This document shows positions 1-6,340 of a DNA stretch of 7,025 bases, piece after piece. A program made the translations under genes and the position numbers. The number at the start of each line of letters is the position of its first letter. The stretch's first letter is position 1. Source of the stretch: JANXQG01 sp037147235 (GTDB lineage: Bacteria > Planctomycetota > Planctomycetia > Pirellulales > Thermoguttaceae); contig JBAWVO010000328.1 of assembly GCA_037147235.1 (NCBI GenBank), positions 1-7,025 on the forward strand, written 5' to 3'. The notes under the pieces were generated by a model, which had not been told where the DNA came from, did no database searches, and was given only the letters and a program-made list of their open reading frames with translations.

Positions 1-4
1 AGAA

Positions 5-28
5 CAGGCCACCATAATTGGTGACCTG
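5..28 (-). terminator. Possible terminator hairpin downstream of the giant repeat-protein gene
   Basis: Arms CAGGCCACCA and TGGTGACCTG pair in 9 of 10 positions around a TAAT loop. The hairpin begins about 29 bases past the stop codon of the minus-strand gene. On the minus strand it is followed only by TTCT, so the U tract is weak. It could be a weak intrinsic terminator, an mRNA-stabilising 3' hairpin or an unrelated operator. The palindrome is seen directly; the role is inferred. Confidence 0.4.
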
Positions 29-57
29 CTTCGATTAGGACGGTGGGTTGTGGGGGT

Positions 58-3000
58 TTAGGCTGGTTTGCGGCGTCGCCAAAGGAAGCCAAGTAGGCCG
101 AGGGTGGCGGTGCCGAGCAGGGCGAAAGTGGAGGGTTCAGGGACCACGTTCAGCACCAGATCGCTGCCTTCCACGGCGAGCGTTGCCGAATAACTGCCGA
201 TCATGCCGCTGCGATTATCTCCCAAGCTGTTGCTGATTGATCCAGATCCAGCGTCAATCAGAATGTATCTGCCTTGTCCAAAGCCATCCAACGGTGTGAA
301 GTGGAAGTCCGAGAATTGCTGACCGCTGAGAATTAAGTCCCCAGTAGGTATGAGTATCTTGTCGCTGTTCGTTGGAGTATCAAGTTCATAATCAATTAAC
401 GCACCGAAGGCAAGCGTTAGATCGCCAGACAGGCTGAGTATTCCTGGCGAATTGCCAGGGGCCAGGTGGCCACCGGAAGCAACCGTGACACTGCCGAGTG
501 TGCCAGTGCCGCCCAAGGTGCCGCCGCTGCTGACGCTGACGGCCGAATTCGTCAGACAGCCATTTACGACGAGCTTGCCCTGATTGATCTGTGTCGCTCC
601 GTTGTAGGTATTGGAACCGCTGAGTGTGAGTCCGCCAGTGCCAATCTTTGTCAGACCACCGGAGCCATTGAGCACACCGGAGTACGCAGTGCTATAGTTG
701 TTATTGCCTACGATGAGAGTCACGGCGGAAGAAGCGGAATTGGACAAAGTGAGCGTACCGAAGCCGGTCAAGCCGCCGAGCATGCCCGCGGTCATCGAGC
801 CGAAGCTCAAAGTTCCACTACCGCTGGTGTCCAGTGTACTCTGTTGCAAGGCACAAGTATTGCCTAGGGCGAGCGTGCCACTGCTGACCAAAGTGTTGCC
901 GTTGTATGTATTGATGTTGTTTAGAGTCAGGGTGCCAACGCCAATCTTGGTCAATCCGCCGGCACCTTCGATAGCACCAGAAATGCTTAAGGCGTTACTC
1001 TGTGTATCCATAGTGGCGATGATACCGCTATTGAGAACGAGGTTTCGATTGCCAGATATGGATACCGTCGCTGCACCCGCCTGAAGAGTGCTGTTGCCAG
1101 AAAACGTGATATTCGTCGTCGGAGACGCCGGTGCCGTACCAAGCGACGTATCGGCGTTGATGTTCAACGTGCCGGCCGACACGATCGTTGGACCTGAGTA
1201 CGTATTCGAGCCGGTAAGGAGCAGCGTGTTTCCACCTAACTTCGCTAGTCCCATGCTGCCGGTGATTTTTGAGTTGTACGACAAACTGCCTCCAGAGGTA
1301 TCGATGCCGAAGATCGAACCGCTGGCGAAATAGCGGCTATTGTTGCTCAGAAGCGTACTGATATTCGTGGCCGACCAACCACTACCACCCGTGTTGACAG
1401 CAAGCATCGCGTTGTTGCCAATGTTGATTCCTCCCCTCACCGCGTAGCCGGGCAGTGCCGCCGTGCCAGTGGCCTGGAGTGTGCCAGCATTAACGACAAT
1501 GATGCCCGCGTAGGTGTTGCTGCCACTAAGCAGCAGCGAGCCGCTACCAATCTTAATCAGACTGCCAAAACCGATGAGAGTGCCAGTGAAATTGGTGCTA
1601 ACGCCATTACCGCCCACCTGGACAGCTACCGGAGCAGACGTGGAATTGGACAGGCTGAGCGTCCGCGAGCCAGTCAGACCACCCAAAGTGGCGGCGGTCA
1701 GCGATCCAAAACTCAACGTCCCACTGCCGCTGGTGTCAAGCGTGCTCTGCTGCAACGCCAGCGAACTACCCAGAATGAGCGTACCTCCGCTGATCAGTGT
1801 ATTACCACTAAACGAATTGGTAGCTGCCAAGGTTAACGAACCTTTACCGACCTTGGTTATGCTGCCGGGACCGGACAGCGAACCGGAAAGTGTCACGTTG
1901 AATCCAGCCGTATCGAAAGTCGCTCTGTCGCTGCTGGCTCCCAATATCATAGGCAGGCTGGTGGAAAACCCACTGCTGGCCAAAAGAGTTCCACCGTTGA
2001 AGTTGAAGGTGGCCGAGCCAGAACCTTTGCTCAGTGACGCAAGTACGAGTAAACCATTATTTAGATTGTATGTGCCGCTACTGTTATCGTTCTTGCCAAG
2101 AACGAGATTAAGGCTGGTACTATTGGTCCCACCGGACTGCGTGAAGGTGCCTATCCCGAAATTACCCACGTACTCATTTGTTACCGAAATCAAGCCACTA
2201 CCGCTAAGGCTGTACGCCCCGCTGCCGTCAGTGTTGTTGCCTAGATAAAGCGATCCGGTTGTGTTCGTACCGCCGGATTGCGTAAAGGTTCCCGTGCCGG
2301 AGGAGCCAACGTATTCGTAGGCTCCAACCGACACTAAGCCACTCCCGCTAAGATTGTAAGTACCGCTGCTGCCAGCGTTGTAGCCGAGATAGAGTTGGCT
2401 GACGATGCTGAGAGTCCCGCCGTTTTGCATGAAGGTTCCCGCGCCGGAGAAACCCACGTACTCGTAATATGGCGACATCCACCCATTGCCGCTTAGGCTA
2501 TACGTGCCGCTGCTGCCAGGGTTGTTGCCGAGATAGAGACTATCGATTATGTTGCTACCGCCGTTTTGCGTAAAGATTCCGTTGCCGAAAAAGCCAATGT
2601 ACTCATTGTATGCCAACAACTGGCCACCGCTGAGGCTATACTTGCCGCTGCCACCGACATTGTTTCCGAGATAGAGAGAGAGCTCTTGGTTGTTCATACC
2701 ACTGCCGTTGGTCCCACCGGACTGCGTGAAAGTGCCCATACCTGAATTGCCCACGTATTCGCAGGATGCCGACACCAATCCACTGCCACTGAGGTCGTAC
2801 GTGCCGCTGCTGCAAGAGTTGTAACCGAGAAATAGATGGCCATTGTGATAATTGAGGATACTGTTGGTTCCGCCGGATTGCACGAAAGATCCCGAGCCGG
2901 AGTAGCCCACGTTTTCGTCGGTCGCCGAGACATAGCCGCTACCGTTAAGAGTGTACGTGCCGCTGTCGGATGAGTTTTTGCCAAGATAGAGATTGAGGCT

Positions 3001-5526
3001 GATACTGTTGGTTCCACCGGACTGCGTGAAGGTGCCGATGCCGCCATTTCCGACATAGTGGTTAACGACAGCAAGCGATCCGCTGCTGCTCCCGGATTGG
3101 AGATCGTTCGTTGTCAGGTTCCCGTTGCCCAACTGGATCGTGCCAGTGCCCGAGAGCGACAACCCTCCGATCAAATTGATGGTACCGCCGGAAGGGGCCA
3201 TAATCGCTCCTTGGCAAATGACTGCATCGCTGATCGAGACCGAACCGATGAAGCCTTGTCCTGCTGGTATTGTGAGCGTGGTACCGAGCGTGTGTGTCAA
3301 ACCCAAGCAATTGAAGCTACCGAACCCAGTGTTGAGATCAAATCCCGCGGAAACAATCAACAGTGAATTGGCGTCAATGTTCATCGACATCGATTCGACA
3401 TTTTGCAAAGTACCCTGGGAAAGATCGACGACGGAACTCACTGCATTTACCACGGCTGTGCCACCGCCACCATCAAACACGCCTAGGTTAGATAAGCCAG
3501 CGGTGATACTGAGTGTTCCGCCACCGAGTAGATAGTATCCGCCGTTACCAATCGAGACATAACCGGCGGTGTTATTGCCACCGGTTTGCCGAAACATCGC
3601 GGTAGCCCCCCCACCGTAACCGATATACTCGCTCACGGCCGACAACTGTCCGTTGCCGCTCAAAATGTACGTGCCGCTGTCCGTGTTGCCGTATCCAAGA
3701 AAGAGACCACTGGAAATTGTGTTGCTGCCGCCGGTTTGTGTGAATATCCCAATTCCGCCCTTGCCGATGTAGTGATTCGACATGGAAAGCGGCCCGATGG
3801 TAATCCCCGATGCCGTGTCGTTTACCGTCAGGCTGCCGGTGCCCAAAGCAGCATTTCCTGTTCCGGAGAGTATTAAGCCGTTGTTCAAATTGATGAAGCC
3901 ATTTGACTCGCACGCAATTGTTCCCTGACAGATGACCGGATCATTGATCGATCCCTGGCCAACAATGTCCCGACCGACCGGCACTGCCAAAACAGTACCG
4001 GTAATGTGGGTGAAACCCAAGGTACTGTAGCTGGCAAAGCCAGTAGACAGATTGAATCCCGCGGGCACGATCAAGAGGGAGTTGATACCCATATCCAACG
4101 ACATGGCTTCCATATTCTGCCAGGTGCCACTGGACAGATCCATAATGCCGTTGCAACTAAACACTGACGGCATGCCGCCGCCATCGAAGATTCCTTGGTT
4201 AATCAAACCGCTGTTGACCTGCAAACTGCCGCCGGTAAGCAGATACTTGCCACCGTAGTCGATCTGCATCAGCGAGACTGTATTCTTGCCACCGCTCTGC
4301 TGAAACGATGCGGAGGCCGATGGGATAAGACCGATATACTCGCACGAGGCCAGCAACTGCCCACTGTTGCTCAAACTATATGTCCCGCTGCTGCCTGCGT
4401 TGTTGCCTACGAAGAGCGATCCGGTGATACTGTTCGTACCACCGGATTGCGTGAAGGTTCCCGTGCCGGAGTACCCTAGGTACACACTGCCTGCTGACAA
4501 CCACCCGCTACCGCTAAGGCTGTACGCCCCGCTGCCGTCAGTGTTGTTGCCTAGATAAAGCGATCCGGTTGTGTTCGTACCGCCGGATTGCGTAAAGGTT
4601 CCCGGACCCGAGTAGCCTAGGCATATACTGGCTGCTGACAACTGGCCATTACCGCTGAGATCGTATGTGCTTGTGCTGCTTGAATAATAGCCGAGAAGGA
4701 GTTGGGCGGTACTGTGGGTGCCACCAGACTGTACGAAGGTTGCCTTACCAGAAATACCCAGGTTTTCGCTCGACACCACCGATAGCTGGCCGCTGCCACT
4801 GAGAGTATACGTGCCGCTGCTGCTATCACCGCTGGCAAGAACCATATTGGTGCAAATATTGGTTCCACCGGTTTGCGTGAAAGTCCCCGAGCCGGAGTAG
4901 CCCACCTTCTCGATGTTTGCGGACAACTGGCCGCTCCCGCTGAGGATATACGTGCCGTTGCCACCAGAGTTCCCGCCGAGTCTGAAGTCGCTGGCACCGT
5001 TTGTCCCGCCGGATTGCTCAAAGGTGCCCATGCCGTTTAAGCCGATGGACGCGTTGTATGCCGACAACTGGCCACCGCTCAGGTTGTACCTACCGCCGTT
5101 GGCGGCGTCGCCGCTAACATAGATAGAGCCATTGCGGTCAGCAATACGGTTCACGCCGCCGGACTGCGTGAAGGTTCCTGAACTGCCCACGACCTCTGAG
5201 CTCGCTACGGAAATACTGCCGCCCGTCATTTGTACCGTCCCGCTCCCCGCACTGCTGCCCAGAAAAAGAGTACGGCAAGTCGGTCCGATCGAAGTGACGT
5301 TGGCCGTCCCGTCGTTGATGATATAGGCAGTGTCATTACTGGTCGGCAGGGTTCCGCCCCAGTTTGTGGCCGTAAACCAATCGCCAGAGGAAACAGCCCA
5401 GGTGTAATTGGCTGCGTCGAGTGGCAGTGCCACGAGCATAACAAACGCAACAACGAAGTACGCCAAGCCCGCGGCCGACAACCGGAGTGCTCGGCAACTG
5501 CGTCTCGTGGAGAAGTTGCAAAACAT
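58..5526 (-). CDS. Giant secreted beta-strand repeat protein with PEP-CTERM sorting signal (autotransporter-associated repeat protein)
   Basis: Predicted exported surface or matrix protein of 1,822 residues. Residues 1-39 are a signal peptide. Residues 40-85 form a cap with the G-D-W...N-W-G-G...P-T-x-x-D-T-A-Y pattern common at the mature N-terminus of such proteins. Residues ~115-1163 hold 16 repeats with F-x-Q-x-G-G followed by L-x-L-G-x-N, G-T-Y-x-L-S-G-S-G and E-Y-V-G, resembling T5SS/PEP-CTERM-associated repeats. Residues ~1218-1654 hold five PATR repeats (K-x-G-x-G-x-L-x-L...N-T-Y-x-G...G-T-L). Residues ~1690-1795 include APGNSPG and GQQFSDF segments, and residues 1796-1822 are the PEP-CTERM tail. 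There is no C-terminal outer-membrane barrel, so it is not a classical autotransporter. The ATG at 5526 is chosen because GAGGA lies 8 bases upstream and a clean signal peptide follows. An in-frame GTG at 5724 would bury that signal 66 residues inside. The fold is expected to be a beta-solenoid; the ligand or cellular role is unknown. Confidence 0.93.
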   Translation of the reverse strand: MFCNFSTRRSCRALRLSAAGLAYFVVAFVMLVALPLDAANYTWAVSSGDWFTATNWGGTLPTSNDTAYIINDGTANVTSIGPTCRTLFLGSSAGSGTVQMTGGSISVASSEVVGSSGTFTQSGGVNRIADRNGSIYVSGDAANGGRYNLSGGQLSAYNASIGLNGMGTFEQSGGTNGASDFRLGGNSGGNGTYILSGSGQLSANIEKVGYSGSGTFTQTGGTNICTNMVLASGDSSSGTYTLSGSGQLSVVSSENLGISGKATFVQSGGTHSTAQLLLGYYSSSTSTYDLSGNGQLSAASICLGYSGPGTFTQSGGTNTTGSLYLGNNTDGSGAYSLSGSGWLSAGSVYLGYSGTGTFTQSGGTNSITGSLFVGNNAGSSGTYSLSNSGQLLASCEYIGLIPSASASFQQSGGKNTVSLMQIDYGGKYLLTGGSLQVNSGLINQGIFDGGGMPSVFSCNGIMDLSSGTWQNMEAMSLDMGINSLLIVPAGFNLSTGFASYSTLGFTHITGTVLAVPVGRDIVGQGSINDPVICQGTIACESNGFINLNNGLILSGTGNAALGTGSLTVNDTASGITIGPLSMSNHYIGKGGIGIFTQTGGSNTISSGLFLGYGNTDSGTYILSGNGQLSAVSEYIGYGGGATAMFRQTGGNNTAGYVSIGNGGYYLLGGGTLSITAGLSNLGVFDGGGGTAVVNAVSSVVDLSQGTLQNVESMSMNIDANSLLIVSAGFDLNTGFGSFNCLGLTHTLGTTLTIPAGQGFIGSVSISDAVICQGAIMAPSGGTINLIGGLSLSGTGTIQLGNGNLTTNDLQSGSSSGSLAVVNHYVGNGGIGTFTQSGGTNSISLNLYLGKNSSDSGTYTLNGSGYVSATDENVGYSGSGSFVQSGGTNSILNYHNGHLFLGYNSCSSGTYDLSGSGLVSASCEYVGNSGMGTFTQSGGTNGSGMNNQELSLYLGNNVGGSGKYSLSGGQLLAYNEYIGFFGNGIFTQNGGSNIIDSLYLGNNPGSSGTYSLSGNGWMSPYYEYVGFSGAGTFMQNGGTLSIVSQLYLGYNAGSSGTYNLSGSGLVSVGAYEYVGSSGTGTFTQSGGTNTTGSLYLGNNTDGSGAYSLSGSGLISVTNEYVGNFGIGTFTQSGGTNSTSLNLVLGKNDNSSGTYNLNNGLLVLASLSKGSGSATFNFNGGTLLASSGFSTSLPMILGASSDRATFDTAGFNVTLSGSLSGPGSITKVGKGSLTLAATNSFSGNTLISGGTLILGSSLALQQSTLDTSGSGTLSFGSLTAATLGGLTGSRTLSLSNSTSAPVAVQVGGNGVSTNFTGTLIGFGSLIKIGSGSLLLSGSNTYAGIIVVNAGTLQATGTAALPGYAVRGGINIGNNAMLAVNTGGSGWSATNISTLLSNNSRYFASGSIFGIDTSGGSLSYNSKITGSMGLAKLGGNTLLLTGSNTYSGPTIVSAGTLNINADTSLGTAPASPTTNITFSGNSTLQAGAATVSISGNRNLVLNSGIIATMDTQSNALSISGAIEGAGGLTKIGVGTLTLNNINTYNGNTLVSSGTLALGNTCALQQSTLDTSGSGTLSFGSMTAGMLGGLTGFGTLTLSNSASSAVTLIVGNNNYSTAYSGVLNGSGGLTKIGTGGLTLSGSNTYNGATQINQGKLVVNGCLTNSAVSVSSGGTLGGTGTLGSVTVASGGHLAPGNSPGILSLSGDLTLAFGALIDYELDTPTNSDKILIPTGDLILSGQQFSDFHFTPLDGFGQGRYILIDAGSGSISNSLGDNRSGMIGSYSATLAVEGSDLVLNVVPEPSTFALLGTATLGLLGFLWRRRKPA
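61..141 (-). other. PEP-CTERM sorting signal
   Basis: The last 27 residues start with Pro-Glu-Pro-Ser-Thr, continue with a hydrophobic segment (ALLGTATLGLLGFLW) and end in Arg-Arg-Arg-Lys-Pro-Ala. This is the three-part PEP-CTERM layout recognised by exosortases. It predicts transit through the inner membrane, then cleavage or transfer to the surface. No exosortase gene is in the window. Confidence 0.93.
565..1875 (-). repeat. Five autotransporter-associated beta-strand (PATR) repeats
   Basis: PATR-like units lie at residues 1218-1250, 1320-1351, 1424-1455, 1522-1554 and 1622-1654. Each has K-x-G-x-G-x-L-x-L, then N-x-Y/F-x-G, then x-x-G-x-L. Residues ~1221-1354 and ~1523-1656 are also a long-range duplication offset by 302 residues, best seen in the shared ALQQSTLDTSGSGTLSFGS segment. 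PATR repeats are known from passenger domains and are expected to form a beta-helix. Confidence 0.85.
2198..2294 (-). repeat. Copy 2 of a 97-bp identical direct repeat
   Basis: Identical to 4508-4604, including third codon positions, whereas the other repeat units in this gene differ at many synonymous sites. It encodes residues about 1089-1111. Confidence 0.9.
2884..4305 (-). repeat. Tandem pair of ~237-residue super-modules
   Basis: Residues ~408-644 and ~645-882 follow the same order throughout: an F-x-Q-x-G-G strand, a shortened repeat ending in G-Y/K-Y-L-L, then IFDGGG or VFDGGG, N-SLLIV-AGF, VICQG and HYIGKGGIG or HYVGNGGIG, then a normal repeat. The junction is near position 3594. The copies have clearly diverged in sequence but keep a constant offset of 237-238 residues, which points to an old in-frame tandem duplication. 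Confidence 0.8.
4508..4604 (-). repeat. Copy 1 of a 97-bp identical direct repeat
   Basis: This stretch is base-for-base identical to 2198-2294, 2,310 bp away and in the same reading frame (770 residues apart). It encodes the unit containing TTGSLYLGNNTDGSGAYSLS around residues 319-341. Identity stops abruptly on both sides. Confidence 0.9.
5410..5526 (-). other. Signal peptide of the giant repeat protein
   Basis: The first 39 residues have a basic n-region (several Arg between residues 8 and 15) and a hydrophobic core LAYFVVAFVMLVALPL. A D-A-A segment then precedes Asn-Tyr-Thr-Trp, so Sec-dependent cleavage is likely after residue 38 or 39. The n-region is longer than average. Confidence 0.82.
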
Positions 5527-5534
5527 TCTTTGGT

Positions 5535-5539
5535 TCCTC
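5535..5539 (-). promoter_or_regulatory. Ribosome-binding site deciding the start of the giant gene
   Basis: GAGGA on the minus strand lies 8 bases before the ATG at 5526. It supports this start over the in-frame GTG at 5724, whose nearest G-rich run is about 15 bases or more upstream. Confidence 0.75.
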
Positions 5540-5881
5540 AAGTACACCAGCCTTGGTCTTTCGTATCCGCATCTACGCAACGAGCATGAATCGCAATGAC
5601 CCGACGGCAGGCCGGCGACCTTGCCATTAATGCTCAACAACGAATCGATAATGCGCACAACTTCCGCGTCATCGGATTCCAAACGAAGGGTAACCAGACT
5701 CTGGGCAAACCAGATATTCTCCACCGCGCCGTGTGGAGCAACCCCCCCTTGATCAGAACCAATTTTTCATAAATGTAGTCCGAAGACGCCGACTAGTCAC
5801 GAACCAGCGACGTGCTGACATCGGTGTGCTGCCGCAGTACGGATGAAGGCGTCTATTCAACGGTCACCTGTAATTAAGCCC

Positions 5882-5908
5882 ATTGTAACATATACTTTGG
5901 CAATGCAA
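5882..5908 (-). promoter_or_regulatory. Candidate promoter of the giant repeat-protein gene
   Basis: On the minus strand TTGCAT (5908-5903) is followed 15 bases later by TACAAT (5887-5882). The latter is preceded by TG plus one base, an extended -10 arrangement. The spacing is shorter than the usual 17. Transcription would begin near 5875 and leave a long leader of about 350 bases before the ATG at 5526. Planctomycete promoter consensus is poorly known, so this is tentative. Confidence 0.35.
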
Positions 5909-5910
5909 GC

Positions 5911-5935
5911 GATAATTCCGGAATAATTCCGATAA
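5911..5935. promoter_or_regulatory. Overlapping palindromes, possible operator
   Basis: ATAATTCCG occurs twice at an 11-base step (5912 and 5923). The segment contains the perfect 10-base palindrome ATTCCGGAAT (5915-5924) and the inverted repeat GGAAT-A-ATTCC (5920-5930). GGAATAATTC occurs again at 5982-5991. The element sits just upstream of the candidate -35 of the giant gene. A one-turn direct repeat next to a promoter is typical of a regulator site; binding is inferred. Confidence 0.35.
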
Positions 5936-6166
5936 AATCCCGCCCAGGTTCATTTTCAGCCATGTCTTCCTGGCCTTTGTTGGAATAATTCAGTTTCGCG
6001 TCCCGATCGCTCGACGGACACCAAGCCCAACAGATGTGTTAAGTGATTCGGCCGGGGCGGCCAGAGGCCAAAGCACGCCCTCCGATACCTAAAGAAAAGC
6101 GTTTTTCCTGTCATAATCATTGAGCGCACGGATAGCTTTTGAGGGGTGACCTTCATCAGCTTTTTA

Positions 6167-6202
6167 AGCCCCAAATCGACCATCTTGGTCGGTTTTGAGG
6201 CT
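6167..6202 (+). promoter_or_regulatory. Imperfect stem-loop in the leader of the sigma-like gene
   Basis: A nine-pair core (AAATCGACC with GGTCGGTTT, one G-U pair) closes an ATCTT loop. It is extended outward by AGCC/GGCT across a small internal loop. Part of the 3' arm is TTTT, so on the plus strand it resembles a weak terminator, and the A-rich 5' arm gives a similar look on the minus strand. It could end a read-through transcript or be part of a structured leader. Confidence 0.35.
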
Positions 6203-6250
6203 CATTTCGTTTCTTGCCGTCGCGTTCTGGTGCCGTCCGCATTGTGCGGA

Positions 6251-6290
6251 GCGGCCATGTTTTTCATCACATGGCCGCCTGCGGGCGGCC
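6251..6290 (+). promoter_or_regulatory. Two mutually exclusive hairpins before the sigma-like gene
   Basis: Segment A (GCGGCCATG, 6251-6259) pairs perfectly with B (CATGGCCGC, 6270-6278), giving nine pairs around a 10-base loop. Part of B (GGCCGCC, 6273-6279) pairs equally perfectly with C (GGCGGCC, 6284-6290), giving seven G-C pairs around the TGCG tetraloop. B cannot pair with both. The B:C stem ends eight bases before the ribosome-binding site at 6299. The layout suggests a translational or folding switch; no U run follows, so classical termination is unlikely. Confidence 0.45.
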
Positions 6291-6340
6291 GTATCTATCA
6301 GGAGTTTTTCAATGGTTTGCTGTATTGCTTCAGATTCTGA
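6257..6340 (+). CDS. Possible 27-residue leader peptide overlapping the sigma-like gene
   Basis: An ATG at 6257 with GGAG five bases upstream (6248-6251) opens a short frame. It passes through both hairpins and stops with TGA at 6338-6340, 29 bases inside the sigma-like gene in another frame. It would encode a peptide beginning MFFITWPPAGG and rich in aromatic residues. Position, ribosome-binding site and overlap fit a leader peptide that couples translation to the downstream gene. The frame is short and may be chance; no family is recognised. Confidence 0.25.
   Translation: MFFITWPPAGGRIYQEFFNGLLYCFRF
6299..6304 (+). promoter_or_regulatory. Ribosome-binding site of the sigma-like gene
   Basis: CAGGAG at 6299-6304 lies seven bases before the ATG at 6312. 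It selects this start over the in-frame TTG at 6195, which would place the hairpins inside the coding region. Confidence 0.8.

Larger units (their letters stand above)
2038..5184 (-). repeat. Array of 16 T5SS/PEP-CTERM-type protein repeats
   Basis: F-x-Q-x-G-G occurs with Phe at residues 119, 169, 216, 264, 311, 358, 408, 595, 645, 833, 881, 933, 985, 1032, 1081 and 1128. Spacing is usually 47-52 residues. Two gaps of 187-188 residues hold the inserted part of the super-module. A typical unit reads GTFTQSGGTN, then a LYLGNN-like strand, then GTYSLSGSG, then an EYVG-like strand. The pattern matches the repeat family found in planctomycete and verrucomicrobial PEP-CTERM proteins; the family name is from memory, the periodicity is read from the translation. 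Confidence 0.85.
5527..6311. other. 785-base divergent intergenic region
   Basis: No convincing gene lies here. It holds upstream signals for both flanking genes: a candidate minus-strand promoter near 5882-5908, overlapping palindromes at 5911-5935, and a series of hairpins between 6167 and 6290 before the plus-strand gene. Positions 5527-5752 are an open frame on the minus strand in phase with the giant gene, but lack a start with a good ribosome-binding site. I found no convincing -35/-10 pair for the plus-strand gene. The stretch 5725-5870 shows nothing assignable beyond an 8-bp palindrome at 5791-5798. Confidence 0.6.

Noticed and set aside
1514..2248. 244-codon plus-strand open frame inside the giant gene
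   Set aside because: It is antisense to the repeat array. Its Pro/Leu/Val-rich product is what the complement of Gly/Ser/Thr-rich repeats yields, and similar frames appear opposite other repeats. No recognisable domain.
2038..5184. CRISPR-like regular repeat pattern at DNA level
   Set aside because: The repeats are protein-coding, about 140-156 bp apart, diverged at synonymous sites and in one continuous frame. There is no constant repeat/spacer layout.
6112..6117. CATAAT as a -10 box for the sigma-like gene
   Set aside because: No -35-like hexamer lies 16-18 bases upstream (CTAAAG at the expected place), and no extended -10 TG is present.
5956..6183. 75-codon minus-strand open frame in the intergenic region
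   Set aside because: No ribosome-binding site precedes its ATG at 6183, no family is recognised, and it overlaps the structured leader of the sigma-like gene. It is kept as intergenic.
6195..6311. N-terminal extension of the sigma-like protein from the TTG at 6195
   Set aside because: It lacks a good ribosome-binding site and would place both competing hairpins in the coding region, whereas the ATG at 6312 has CAGGAG at ideal spacing.
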